Position numbers and translations under genes: made by a program
NCBI GenBank assembly: GCA_905193765.1
Contig: CAJJPZ010000004.1
Span: forward strand, 1-42,421
DNA: 42,421 bases
Reading direction: 5' to 3'
From: an uncultured Eubacterium sp.
Lineage (GTDB): Bacteria; Bacillota; Clostridia; Peptostreptococcales; Anaerovoracaceae
The notes under the pieces: model-generated
What the model saw: only the letters and a program-made list of their open reading frames with translations
Told to the model about the DNA's origin: nothing
Databases searched by the model: none
Shown: positions 1 through 8,401 of the stretch, piece after piece
Position numbering within the stretch: position 1 is the stretch's first letter
How the letters are laid out: every line of letters begins with the position of its first letter

Positions 1-1539
1 GTCGAGGACTATCACATCTGCCAGTTTCCCCGCTTCAAGTGTTCCGAGTTCATGTTCACGTCCGTATACTCTGGCCGAACCGAGAGTGTTTGCTGTCAGC
101 GCCTCTTCCAGCGTTATATTTTCATTATTATCTGCTCCTGCCGGACTTCCGTCGTAGTTTTTTCTTGTGACAGCTGCGCATATGCCCGGAAGCTGGTTAT
201 ATTTCACTACAGGGAAATCCGTTCCGAATGCCAGCGTTGCCCCCGAATCCAGTATGGATCTGAACGGCCATTCCCAGCGGCACCTTTCCATGCCGACCCT
301 GGCAGGCTTCTCGTTATTGTCAAGGGGCAGATGTTCGCCCTGCATAGACGCTATGACATCAAGTTCCTTAAATCGCCTGATATCGTCAGAATCTACAGTT
401 TCTATGTGCTCGATGGAATTCCTCAGTCCGTGCCTTCCATTCACTCTGATAGACTCTTCGAATGCATCCAGCGCCATCCGGACAGCAGCATCGCCTATAC
501 AGTGTATCCTCACCGGCAGTCCGGCAGCATTACCAGCAATAACGCTTGCCTCAAGATTTTCTTTTGTTGCAAGAGGTACACCCTCACCACAGGTTTCAGG
601 TTTATCAGTGTACGGCTCCAGCATATATCCTGTATATGTCGATGTCACACCGTCCAGGAATCCTTTCAGACCACTGATACGGAAAGTATCCGAACTGAAT
701 TCATCAGCCCACGCTTTAGCCTCCGAAAAATCAGTATGCCCCATCAATGCTGTATATACATGCACTCTGCTTGTAAATTCCCCATCATCAGCCATGCGCT
801 TGAAAACCCGGTACCGGTCATGATAAAAGTCCTTATATTCATCGGCGCTCATCTCGCTCAGTGAGGTGACTCCGCAGGAAGCCAGACCCGCCATAAGATT
901 TCTTGTTATCTCTACGATCTCATCCTCCGGGAAATCATAGAGCTTCTCCCACGCGTGGATCATGGCGTCTGGTTCATATATCAGACCGTTCATTTCACCA
1001 TTCTCGTCCACACCTATGGAACCGCCCTTGACCTCCATATCAGGATGGTATCCCGCCTCTTCCAGAGCCTTGCTGTTGAGCCAGCATGTGTGGGCGTCAG
1101 CGCAGTTCATGTATGCCGGTCTGTCAGGAACGATCCTGTCCAGTGACTCTTTTGTCGGCAAAGGTGCATCGTTCCAGTTCGCCGGGAACCAGCCGAACCC
1201 TCTTATACGCTTCTCTTCCGGATGACTGTCGGCATACTCTTTTATCATCTGAAGAGCTTCTTCTTCCGAGGTAGAGCTGGTGATATCCACCATATGATCA
1301 CTGTCTGCAACAGCCCCCCACCAGAGGTGATCGTGCCCGTCAACGAATCCCGGCATTATCAGTTTATCACCGAAATCATATACCCTGGTGTCCTCCGATA
1401 TGAAATTATCTATACTGTCAGCAGTTTCAACTGCCATGATCCGGTTGCCCTTTATTGCTACTCCGCCGCCGATCAGCTTACCGTCTGCTGCGGTGAATAT
1501 CGAGCTGCTTTTCAAAACTATGTCTGCCGTGTTTTTCAT
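1..1539 (-). CDS. Amidohydrolase family 3 (YtcJ-like), 3' end cut by the window edge
   Basis: Metal-dependent hydrolase of the amidohydrolase superfamily (amidohydrolase 3 type); the substrate is not known. The minus-strand frame is open from an ATG at 1539 to the window edge, giving 513 codons. The N-terminal part contains GFVDGHDHLWWG, the HxH metal motif, and later parts contain RIHCIGDAA, IEHIE and GTDFP, the usual metal and catalytic segments. It is closely similar along its whole length to the complete gene at 6383–8017, so only about 25–30 C-terminal residues should be missing. The start lies four bases after the stop of the APC permease gene, with AGGGGAGTG just upstream, so the two are translated from one mRNA. 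Pairing with a permease suggests that it hydrolyses an imported amide or N-acyl compound; that is inference. Confidence 0.9.
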   Translation of the reverse strand, partial: MKNTADIVLKSSSIFTAADGKLIGGGVAIKGNRIMAVETADSIDNFISEDTRVYDFGDKLIMPGFVDGHDHLWWGAVADSDHMVDITSSTSEEEALQMIKEYADSHPEEKRIRGFGWFPANWNDAPLPTKESLDRIVPDRPAYMNCADAHTCWLNSKALEEAGYHPDMEVKGGSIGVDENGEMNGLIYEPDAMIHAWEKLYDFPEDEIVEITRNLMAGLASCGVTSLSEMSADEYKDFYHDRYRVFKRMADDGEFTSRVHVYTALMGHTDFSEAKAWADEFSSDTFRISGLKGFLDGVTSTYTGYMLEPYTDKPETCGEGVPLATKENLEASVIAGNAAGLPVRIHCIGDAAVRMALDAFEESIRVNGRHGLRNSIEHIETVDSDDIRRFKELDVIASMQGEHLPLDNNEKPARVGMERCRWEWPFRSILDSGATLAFGTDFPVVKYNQLPGICAAVTRKNYDGSPAGADNNENITLEEALTANTLGSARVYGREHELGTLEAGKLADVIVLD

Positions 1540-1543
1540 AGAG

Positions 1544-2902
1544 TCATTCACTCCCCTTTTTCTTTCTGCTGAGTGTTGCAAGCATTGCGATGAGGCCTAC
1601 AGCCAGCCATGCAAATCCGATTATCAGCGCCCACTTTCCGAGGTTAGCCCAGAGATACAGGCAGATACATGCTCCGATCAGTGGCAGAAGGATGTATTTT
1701 ATAAAAGCAGCTGCGCCTCTTTTCTTCTCCTTTACCCAGTAGTGAACAAATACCGATACATTTACAAGCGTAAAACCAAGTAATGCTCCGAAGTTGATCA
1801 TCGTTGTACCAAGATCCAGATCTATCCATATCGAAAGCAGTGATACGATACCGATCATGATTATATTGTTGCTCGGCACCTTGAATCTCTCACTGACATG
1901 TCCGAAAAATTTCTTAGGCAGCTGATTGTCTCTACCCATGCCGAACAGTATCCTTGCACATGATGCCTGAGATGATATTGCTGATGCAAGACATGCGATT
2001 ATCATTATGACGCACAACAGCGTTGCCATGAACTGACCTGCCAGATATCCCAGCAGCTGATATGAACCGTTGTCAGGATCCAGTTCTCTCCAGCCTTCTG
2101 GCCAAGCCAGCTGGAACAGGTATGTCGAGATAACAAACAGACCGCCTGCACAAAGACAAACTATCACAAGTGCTCTGCCTACTGTCTTTCCCGGATCTTT
2201 AGCTTCTTCCGCCAGTGTAGTCACTGAATCGAATCCGAGGAAGCAAAGACACAGAACTGAAGCTCCGGCTACTACGCCATTCAAACCTACATTGCCCCAT
2301 TCAGCTGCATTGTATATACCACCGATGTCTATAATGTTGTAATCGTGCTGTCCGATAACTTTTATAGCGAATATCACTGCTGCTATAACGAATGCCAGCT
2401 GCAGTATTATAAAGATGTTGTCGAAAGTTGACATTATTCTTACACCGACCAGATTGATCACTGTCACGATGGTGATCAGTATAATCATGTCCAGCCATAC
2501 CGGTATCCCCGGTAACAGGATCGGTATGTAAGCCGATGCGATTATGTAGTTGATCATTGGCAGCAGAATGTAGTCGAGAAGTATAGCCCATCCTGCCAGG
2601 AATCCAAGGTTTGGATGCATCGTCCTGCTTACATAGTTATAAACAGATCCCGCTATAGGATATGCCATTACCATCTGTCTGTAGCTCAGTGCTGTAAAAA
2701 ACATTGCTGCTGTGGCTATAATATACGACAATGCTATCATGCCATGTGTACTACCATTTATCAGGCCAAAGTACGAGAAAATCGTACAAGGTGCCAGATA
2801 TGCGAATCCGAACAGACATACTGCCGGAAGACCGAGAACTCTGTTAAGCTGCTGCTCATACCCGAATTCTTCCAATGAGTTTTTTCTAGCTTCATTACTC
2901 AT
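1544..2902 (-). CDS. APC-superfamily amino acid/polyamine permease
   Basis: Membrane transporter of the amino acid–polyamine–organocation superfamily, 452 residues. The protein has about twelve hydrophobic segments. The N-terminal LGLPAVCLFGFAYLAPCTIFSYFG region and the FLGFDSVTTLAEEAKDPGKT segment (the conserved loop after TM6) are typical of the family. The start is supported by AAAGGAG about nine bases before the ATG. It is the first gene of a two-gene minus-strand operon with the truncated amidohydrolase downstream (four-base gap). The substrate cannot be told from the sequence; the neighbouring hydrolase suggests an amide-containing amino acid derivative. It points away from the sigma-54 activator at 3240, but no good sigma-54 promoter is visible on this side. 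Confidence 0.9.
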   Translation of the reverse strand: MSNEARKNSLEEFGYEQQLNRVLGLPAVCLFGFAYLAPCTIFSYFGLINGSTHGMIALSYIIATAAMFFTALSYRQMVMAYPIAGSVYNYVSRTMHPNLGFLAGWAILLDYILLPMINYIIASAYIPILLPGIPVWLDMIILITIVTVINLVGVRIMSTFDNIFIILQLAFVIAAVIFAIKVIGQHDYNIIDIGGIYNAAEWGNVGLNGVVAGASVLCLCFLGFDSVTTLAEEAKDPGKTVGRALVIVCLCAGGLFVISTYLFQLAWPEGWRELDPDNGSYQLLGYLAGQFMATLLCVIMIIACLASAISSQASCARILFGMGRDNQLPKKFFGHVSERFKVPSNNIIMIGIVSLLSIWIDLDLGTTMINFGALLGFTLVNVSVFVHYWVKEKKRGAAAFIKYILLPLIGACICLYLWANLGKWALIIGFAWLAVGLIAMLATLSRKKKGSE

Positions 2903-3239
2903 AAGTTTTAACTCCTTTCAACAGGTCCAAAAGATATGATACTCAACCCAGTTAGCCTAAAAACTGATCAGCAATTAAATTTATGTACTATTTACTGAAA
3001 AAATTCATTTTTGTTTACAAATTACCTGATTATCATGATTTTCTTGATGTCTGAGACCCGTAGATGCCGCAGTCAGCAATGGCTGTGAGTATACGCCGTG
3101 ATTTACATGTGCAAGTTCATGTACACATATGGTTTTCTGTGATTTTTTGCACCAAAAACCGGCTTCAGATGTTACAATGGGAGTACACCGTTTTTTTGAT
3201 TAGAAACGCAGTACAGCGTCAGAAGAACAGGAGGTATTC
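2903..3239. other. Divergent intergenic region between permease and activator genes
   Basis: No gene seen. AT-rich region of 337 bp from which the permease operon (leftward) and the sigma-54 activator (rightward) must be transcribed. It contains ATGTGCAAG...TGTACACAT-type inverted segments around 3107–3128, which could be regulator sites. A minus-strand match to the sigma-54 -12 element (TTGCA, 3111–3115) exists, but its -24 part (TGTACA instead of TGGCAC) is poor. Confidence 0.5.
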
Positions 3240-4613
3240 ATGAAAGGAATTTCCTATGACGAAATGGAATACTACCTTGAGAGTATTCCCGGTGTCGTCG
3301 TGATAGATATGAACGGGATCGTCACTTACATAAACCAGCAGTGTGCGGATTATTTTGGCAGGACCAAGGATGAGGCGCTGGGGGCGCACATACTGGAGAC
3401 TTTCCCTAAATCGAAGATGATCGAAGGGCTGGAGCGGGATGAGCCCGAGCTCGTATTTTACAGTTCGTACCTGGGTATCGGCATCACCATTCAGGTGCCG
3501 CTGTTCAGGGACGGTCGCAAGATCGGGCTGCTGGAATACGACGCCACCCAGAGTTCCCACCGTCTCTATGAACTTTCCAAAGGCTACAGCAACTTCATCG
3601 ACCAGGAGCTGCTGAACGCGGAGAACGAACTCATCAACCTGGGCGAATCCAAATACTCCATAGACAGTATCGTTGGCAGGTCGCAGCCTGTGCAGAAGCT
3701 GAAGCAGGAAATCATCGCTGCATCAAAATCCAGTTCCACCGTAATAATAACCGGTGAGACCGGTACCGGCAAAGAGCTGGTAGCCCATGCGATCCATGGA
3801 CTGAGCACCAGACGCAAGGAACGTATAATCAAAGTGAACTCAACTGCATTCCCCGAAAGCCTTGTAGAATCGGAACTCTTCGGCTACGAATCCGGTTCCT
3901 TCACCGGCGCTGTCAAGGGTGGTAAAAAAGGCAAATTCGAGCAGGCCGACAAGGGCACGCTTTTCATAGACGAGATCAACCAGATGCCGGTCTCCGTACA
4001 GCCCAAGCTGCTGCGCGTCCTCCAGGAAAAGGAAGTGGACAGGATCGGCAGCGATCACAGCATACCCGTAGACGTCAGGATCATCGCCGCCACAAACCAG
4101 GATCTGCAGAAGCTGGTGGCAGAGGGAAAATTCCGTGAAGACCTGTACTACAGGCTCAACGTTTTCCCGATCCATGTGCCGCCGCTGCGGGAGCGTCTGG
4201 ACGACCTGGAGCTCCTTATCGAAGCAAAGGTAAGCCATCTCAACGTGGAGCTGGGCAAAAGTATAACCAAGGTGGACGATGCGGTCTACCAGCAGTTCCG
4301 CCAGTACGACTGGCCCGGCAACATCCGTGAGCTCCACAATAAAATAGAGCGCGCCATGAACTACGCATCCGACGACGCCGATGTGCTGAGGCCGTATCAT
4401 TTCAACTGGCGTGCCAACAACAGCTCCATCGACCTGGAGGAGCTGACGCAGTTCGACAACCCGATAGAAATGATAAAAAAAGAAGCGGAACGCAAGCTCA
4501 TAAACGAAGTGCTCATGCGTTTCGACAGGAATAAGACAAAAGCGGCGGACTATCTGAAGATACCGCGTCCGCTGCTGTACCAGAAAATGAAGAGACTGGG
4601 GATACGCCTTTAG
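3240..4613 (+). CDS. Sigma-54-dependent transcriptional activator (PAS–AAA+–Fis)
   Basis: Enhancer-binding protein that uses ATP hydrolysis to open sigma-54 promoters, 457 residues. A PAS sensor domain occupies roughly residues 5–110 (SIPGVVVIDMNGIVTYINQ). The AAA+ domain runs from about 143 to 370 with Walker A GETGTGKE (172–179), Walker B GTLFIDEI, and the sigma-54 contact loop as GSFTGA (219–224), in place of the usual GAFTGA. WPGNIREL precedes a Fis-type helix-turn-helix at the C-terminus (NKTKAADYLKIPRPLLYQKM). AGGAGG six bases before the ATG fixes the start. There is no receiver domain, so it probably senses a small molecule through PAS. It sits between two transporter–amidohydrolase pairs and upstream of a strong sigma-54 promoter (4846), making it the likely regulator of at least the plus-strand pair. 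Confidence 0.95.
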   Translation: MKGISYDEMEYYLESIPGVVVIDMNGIVTYINQQCADYFGRTKDEALGAHILETFPKSKMIEGLERDEPELVFYSSYLGIGITIQVPLFRDGRKIGLLEYDATQSSHRLYELSKGYSNFIDQELLNAENELINLGESKYSIDSIVGRSQPVQKLKQEIIAASKSSSTVIITGETGTGKELVAHAIHGLSTRRKERIIKVNSTAFPESLVESELFGYESGSFTGAVKGGKKGKFEQADKGTLFIDEINQMPVSVQPKLLRVLQEKEVDRIGSDHSIPVDVRIIAATNQDLQKLVAEGKFREDLYYRLNVFPIHVPPLRERLDDLELLIEAKVSHLNVELGKSITKVDDAVYQQFRQYDWPGNIRELHNKIERAMNYASDDADVLRPYHFNWRANNSSIDLEELTQFDNPIEMIKKEAERKLINEVLMRFDRNKTKAADYLKIPRPLLYQKMKRLGIRL

Positions 4614-4630
4614 GGCATTCCCCGTTTTTT
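4598..4630 (+). terminator. Intrinsic terminator overlapping the end of the activator gene
   Basis: GGGGA (4598–4602) pairs with TCCCC (4619–4623), with an inner GCC/GGC helix around a TTTA loop, followed by a T-tract at 4625–4630. The stop codon lies inside the hairpin loop. Confidence 0.7.
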
Positions 4631-4632
4631 GT

Positions 4633-4782
4633 TGTAAAATCTTGAATTTACACGATCCTGTGTCCCATCAGATGTAAGCATACAGACACACTGTCAGCAG
4701 TCACATACACGAGGTCTTTTGATGCTGTCAAATACAGTCTTCCGGAGATACTGTCCCGGCAATATGTAAGCCTGTACTTACA
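4633..4782. promoter_or_regulatory. Candidate activator-binding sites (TGTAA…TTACA inverted repeats)
   Basis: Two clear inverted repeats: TGTAAAATCTTGAATTTACA at 4633–4652 and TGTAAGCCTGTACTTACA at 4765–4782. A degenerate copy, TGTAAGCATACAGACACA, is at 4673–4690. The nearest one lies about 65–80 bp upstream of the sigma-54 promoter, the usual distance for an enhancer-type upstream activating sequence. Assignment to the adjacent PAS–AAA+ regulator is inference. Confidence 0.55.
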
Positions 4783-4790
4783 CTGTCAGA

Positions 4791-4821
4791 CAAGCCTTTT
4801 CCCCGAAAAAGGCTTGTTTTT
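4791..4821 (+). terminator. Strong intrinsic terminator upstream of the sigma-54 promoter
   Basis: CAAGCCTTTT (4791–4800) and AAAAGGCTTG (4807–4816) form a ten-base-pair stem with a short C/G-rich loop, followed by TTTTT. It lies between the candidate enhancer sites and the sigma-54 promoter, so it would stop read-through from the activator gene and leave the antiporter operon dependent on its own promoter. Confidence 0.85.
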
Positions 4822-4845
4822 CGACTTTTTGTGAAAAATCCCGTC

Positions 4846-4861
4846 TGGCATGAAACTTGCA
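4846..4861 (+). promoter_or_regulatory. Sigma-54 (-24/-12) promoter of the antiporter–amidohydrolase operon
   Basis: TGGCATGAAACTTGCA matches the consensus TGGCAC-N5-TTGCW with the invariant GG and GC dinucleotides ten bases apart. Transcription would start near 4873 and give a leader of about 130 nt before the antiporter start codon. A sigma-54 activator gene ends 230 bp upstream, which strongly supports the assignment. Confidence 0.85.
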
Positions 4862-5001
4862 TTATAATTTTGTGTTGCAAAGGACGGCACCCTGCAGCCA
4901 TTGGGAAAGCCGCATTGTCATCGAGTGTACACTGAAGTTATATCATATTTATTTACTAAGGTAAGGGTGTTTCGTGCACCAAGCAAGGAAAGGACAAAAC
5001 A

Positions 5002-6363
5002 ATGGATGGAACAACAACTTACGGGATACTTAGTCTGCTGCCCGTATGTGTCGTTATCGTAAGCGCGATAATCACCAAGAGAGCTCTGGAACCGCTGATC
5101 CTGGGTACTCTCGTAGGCTTCATCATCATAGCGAAGCAGAATTTCGTTGTAGCATATCTCGATTCACTTTACGGTGAGCTGGGCGAATCTTCATATTTTA
5201 TCATCGTTTTCGGCCTCTTCGGGATCTACATCCACATGCTTGAGAAAGCAAATGCGATCTCCGGTTTCACACGTCTGGGACTGAAGTTCGCCAATAATAA
5301 AAAGAAAACAGGTTTTCTCGCCTGGATCATGGGTATCATATTTTTCCTCGATAATTATTTCAGCATCCTCGGTGCGGGGATATCAAACAGAAAGATCGCA
5401 GATGAGAACAGGATGTCAAGAGAAATGTTCGCCTTCGCCATCAACGCGGTTGCATGCTGTACATGTATACTGGTACCGCTGTCTCTGTGGGGCGTGTTCA
5501 TGAGCGGTCAGATCGAGACCACACTCGGACTGCCTGCAGGATCAGGACTTGCAGACATCATAAAGTCCATACCGTTCATGTTCTTCGCATGGATACTGCT
5601 GATCTTCGTACTCCTCTATCAGTTCAGGATCATCAAGCCTTTCGGCCTGATGAAAAAAGCGGAGTACCGTGCCGAGACTACTGGCGTTCTCCTGCCTGAG
5701 GATCTGGCCGAAGAGGCCTCATCATCAGAAGAGGAAGAAAAAGCAGAAACAAGTATCTGGAACTTCATTATCCCGATGGCAGCGCTGATCGCAGTCACTC
5801 TGATAACTCAGGAGCTGACATATGGCCTGATCGTAGGCATCGTTCTTTGCTTTATCCTTTACATACCGCAGAAACTCATAGGTTTCTCAGAAGCCTTCGA
5901 TGCCATCTGCAGAGGATTCGAGGAAATGTTCGTGGTAACGGCTATCGTTATCAGTGCCTTCGTGCTGCAGAACGCCAACGATGAACTGGGACTGGCTCCA
6001 TTCGTTGTAAACAGCGTCGTTGATGTCATAACTGCTCCGCTGCTCCCTGTGATCGCCTTTGTGATCCTGATGGTCCTGGGCTTCGTTACAGGCAGCTTCT
6101 GGGGAATGGCCGCAGTATGTTTCCCTATCATGCTGCCGCTGGCGGACGCACTGGGCGCCAACCTCTATCTGACCATCGGTGCAGTGATCGCCGGATGCGC
6201 CGCAGGAAGCGCCACTTGCTTCTACGGTGACTCAGTCACTCTCACATGCGGTATCGCCAAGATCAGGAATATAGACTATCTCAGGAATGCGCTGCCGATG
6301 CTCGTACCGCCTATAGTCCTGACTATGATCGTATATGTAATTGCAGGTTTTGTTATCAAGTAA
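5002..6363 (+). CDS. NhaC-type Na+/H+ antiporter family transporter
   Basis: Polytopic membrane protein of 453 residues resembling the NhaC/ion-transporter superfamily. Many members exchange Na+ for H+, and some carry amino acids or organic acids. Visible family features include GTLVGFIII near the N-terminus, GIIFFLDNYFSILGAG in the first half, and GFVTGSFWGMAAVCFPIMLPLADALG and CAAGSATCFYGDSVTLTC in the second half. An acidic cytoplasmic loop (EEASSSEEEEKAE) sits in the middle. AAGGA precedes the ATG. The amidohydrolase gene follows within 20 bases, so both are on the sigma-54-driven mRNA. The co-expressed hydrolase makes an organic-substrate transporter more likely than simple sodium homeostasis, but this is inference. 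Confidence 0.88.
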   Translation: MDGTTTYGILSLLPVCVVIVSAIITKRALEPLILGTLVGFIIIAKQNFVVAYLDSLYGELGESSYFIIVFGLFGIYIHMLEKANAISGFTRLGLKFANNKKKTGFLAWIMGIIFFLDNYFSILGAGISNRKIADENRMSREMFAFAINAVACCTCILVPLSLWGVFMSGQIETTLGLPAGSGLADIIKSIPFMFFAWILLIFVLLYQFRIIKPFGLMKKAEYRAETTGVLLPEDLAEEASSSEEEEKAETSIWNFIIPMAALIAVTLITQELTYGLIVGIVLCFILYIPQKLIGFSEAFDAICRGFEEMFVVTAIVISAFVLQNANDELGLAPFVVNSVVDVITAPLLPVIAFVILMVLGFVTGSFWGMAAVCFPIMLPLADALGANLYLTIGAVIAGCAAGSATCFYGDSVTLTCGIAKIRNIDYLRNALPMLVPPIVLTMIVYVIAGFVIK

Positions 6364-6382
6364 AAAGGAGGAAATGACAGAG

Positions 6383-8017
6383 ATGAAAGCAGATCTTATA
6401 ATCAGAGGCAACGCTATATTCGATGGTGTCGCAGACGAACCTTTTGCAGGATTCGTTGCGGTGAACGGCAACAGGATAGCTGCCGTATGCAAAGATCCGG
6501 CGGCGGTCCAGGTATATGCCGGTCCGGAAACCAGGGTATATGACGCCGGCGACAGGCTGATCATGTCCGGCTTCGTTGACGGACACGACCATCTCTGGTG
6601 GGGCGCAGTTGCCGACAGCGACCACATGGTGGATCTCACCAGCTCCAGGTCGGAAGAGGAAGCACTGCAGATGATAAAGGAATATGCTGACAGCCACCCT
6701 GACGAGAAACGTATCAGAGGTTTCGGCTGGTTCCCTGCAAACTGGAACGATGCGCCGCTCCCTACGAAGCACTCGCTGGACAAAGTGGTGCCTGACAGAC
6801 CGGCGTACATGAACTGTGCTGACGCCCACACATGCTGGGTGAACAGCAAAGGTCTCGAGGAAGCCGGCTATACGCCTGACATGGAGATCAAGGGCGGCTA
6901 TATAGGACTGGATGAGAACGGCGAGATGAACGGACTGATCTACGAACCGGACGCTATGATACATGCATGGGAGAAGCTCTACGATTTTCCTGAACATGAG
7001 ATCAGAGACATCACGAAGAATTTCATGAAAGGCCTCGCCTCCAGCGGAGTTACATCCCTGAGCGAGATGAGTGCCGACGAATACAAGGATTTCTACTACG
7101 ACCGTTACAAAGTCTTCAAGGACATGGCCGACAATGGCGAGTTCACCAGCAGAGTCCACGCTTACACAGCGCTGATGGGTCACACGGATTTCAGAGACGC
7201 TCAGGCATGGGCTGATGAATTTTCCTCGAACACTTTCAAGGTCAACGGTCTCAAGGGATTCCTGGACGGCGTGACATCGACACACACAGGATATATGCTG
7301 GAACCGTACACCGACAGACCTGAGACAAGCGGCGAGGGCGTTCCTCTCGCGACCAGGGAAAGCCTCGAAGCCAGCGTCATCGCCGGCAATGCTGCCGGAC
7401 TGCCGGTACGTATCCACTGTATCGGTGATGCAGCCGTAAGGATGGCTCTGGATGCTTTTGAAAAATCCCGCGAGGTCAACGGTGATCACGGTCTGAGGAA
7501 TTCCATCGAGCACATCGAGACCATCGACCCTGCGGATATCAGGCGTTTCAAGGAGCTGGACGTAATCGCATCGCTTCAGGGCGAACACCTGCCGCTGGAC
7601 AACAACGAGAAGCTGACCAGAGTAGGCGAGGAAAGGTGCCGCTGGGCATGGCCGTTCAGATCCATACTGGATTCCGGAGCTACACTGGCATTCGGTACAG
7701 ACTTCCCGGTGGTGAACTACAACCAGTTCCCGGGCATACACGCTGCCGTTGCAAGGAAAAACTATGACGGAAGCCAGGCCGGTATCGACAACGGCGAGCA
7801 CATCACGCTGAAGGAAGCGCTCCTTGCCAACACTCTTGGTTCAGCCAAGGTATACGGCAGAGATCACGAGCTGGGTACGCTGGAGACAGGTAAACTCGCA
7901 GACGTGATAGTCGTTGACAGGAACCTGTTCGAGATCCCTCATGACGATATCCTCAATGCCAAAGTGGATATCACCGTAATGGACGGCAATGTCATCTACA
8001 ACAGACACGACAACTGA
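6383..8017 (+). CDS. Amidohydrolase family 3 (YtcJ-like metal-dependent hydrolase)
   Basis: Amidohydrolase-superfamily enzyme of 544 residues, a probable cytoplasmic TIM-barrel hydrolase acting on a C–N (amide or N-acyl) bond. GFVDGHDHLWWG gives the HxH metal ligands (H68, H70). RIHCIGDAAVRMALDAF, IEHIETID and FGTDFPVV supply the later His and Asp ligands. The C-terminal ELGTLETGKLADVIVVD is the typical return to the small beta-sandwich domain. AGGAGG at 6366–6371 lies 11 bases before the chosen ATG at 6383; the ATG at 6374 is only two bases away from it and less likely. It is close to the truncated gene at the left edge, so the locus holds two paralogous hydrolases with different transporters. 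The real substrate is unknown. Confidence 0.92.
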   Translation: MKADLIIRGNAIFDGVADEPFAGFVAVNGNRIAAVCKDPAAVQVYAGPETRVYDAGDRLIMSGFVDGHDHLWWGAVADSDHMVDLTSSRSEEEALQMIKEYADSHPDEKRIRGFGWFPANWNDAPLPTKHSLDKVVPDRPAYMNCADAHTCWVNSKGLEEAGYTPDMEIKGGYIGLDENGEMNGLIYEPDAMIHAWEKLYDFPEHEIRDITKNFMKGLASSGVTSLSEMSADEYKDFYYDRYKVFKDMADNGEFTSRVHAYTALMGHTDFRDAQAWADEFSSNTFKVNGLKGFLDGVTSTHTGYMLEPYTDRPETSGEGVPLATRESLEASVIAGNAAGLPVRIHCIGDAAVRMALDAFEKSREVNGDHGLRNSIEHIETIDPADIRRFKELDVIASLQGEHLPLDNNEKLTRVGEERCRWAWPFRSILDSGATLAFGTDFPVVNYNQFPGIHAAVARKNYDGSQAGIDNGEHITLKEALLANTLGSAKVYGRDHELGTLETGKLADVIVVDRNLFEIPHDDILNAKVDITVMDGNVIYNRHDN

Positions 8018-8097
8018 TGCCGTCATACAAAATGCCAACTTAAGATATCAGGCATATTGCCCGATAATATGATAACATAAATAGTACAAACGCAAGA

Positions 8098-8131
8098 GGA
8101 GCCCGGTTGCCAGACCGTATGGGCTCCTTTT
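8098..8131 (+). terminator. Intrinsic terminator after the amidohydrolase operon
   Basis: GGAGCCC (8098–8104) pairs with GGGCTCC (8121–8127), followed by TTTT. It lies 80 bp after the amidohydrolase stop codon. Confidence 0.8.
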
Positions 8132-8245
8132 ACGTTGCGTGCGGAAGTCCCTCGCCGTCCCTCGCCGGCTGGCGACAGATCCGGCCACCGCTCTTCCATG
8201 CAAAGGCCGGGCGTATCGATATGACCCAGGGGGCGATGTGCGATG

Positions 8246-8280
8246 GTAGATCTTTGCGGATTTCCTGCGCAGAAGCCTAC
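8246..8280. repeat. Solitary GTAG-N27-CTAC inverted-repeat unit
   Basis: A single 35-bp unit of the family found as tetrads elsewhere in the window. It starts ATGGTAGATC and ends GCCTACCCAT, with an inner TGCG...CGCA pairing. No second unit is found 83 bp on either side. The rest of 8132–8340 holds no gene that I can support. Confidence 0.7.
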
Positions 8281-8340
8281 CCATGCGCCTTTAGCCTCTT
8301 GTAACAATGGCTGTCGCAGATGCAATTTGAAAAATTCAGC

Positions 8341-8381
8341 AAACCAATCACGAAAATCAGCTTTGCTGAGTATTGGTTTTT
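8341..8381 (+). terminator. Terminator-like hairpin in the convergent region
   Basis: AACCAAT (8341–8347) pairs with ATTGGTT (8371–8377) and an inner CAGC-TTT-GCTG hairpin, followed by a T-rich run on the plus strand. It lies between the converging amidohydrolase operon and the flippase gene and may work in both directions. Confidence 0.6.
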
Positions 8382-8401
8382 TGATTTTGCAACTGGCAGG
8401 T

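Noticed and set aside
52..864. Plus-strand open frames over the left edge
   Set aside because: They are antisense to the amidohydrolase whose minus-strand frame contains all family motifs.
3111..3126. Sigma-54 promoter for the left permease operon
   Set aside because: TTGCA is present, but the -24 element reads TGTACA and lacks the invariant GG, so the match is too weak.
6356..7801. Open frame of 481 codons on the minus strand
   Set aside because: It is antisense to the amidohydrolase, has no ribosome-binding site and no recognisable domain; long antisense frames are expected from the codon use of this gene.
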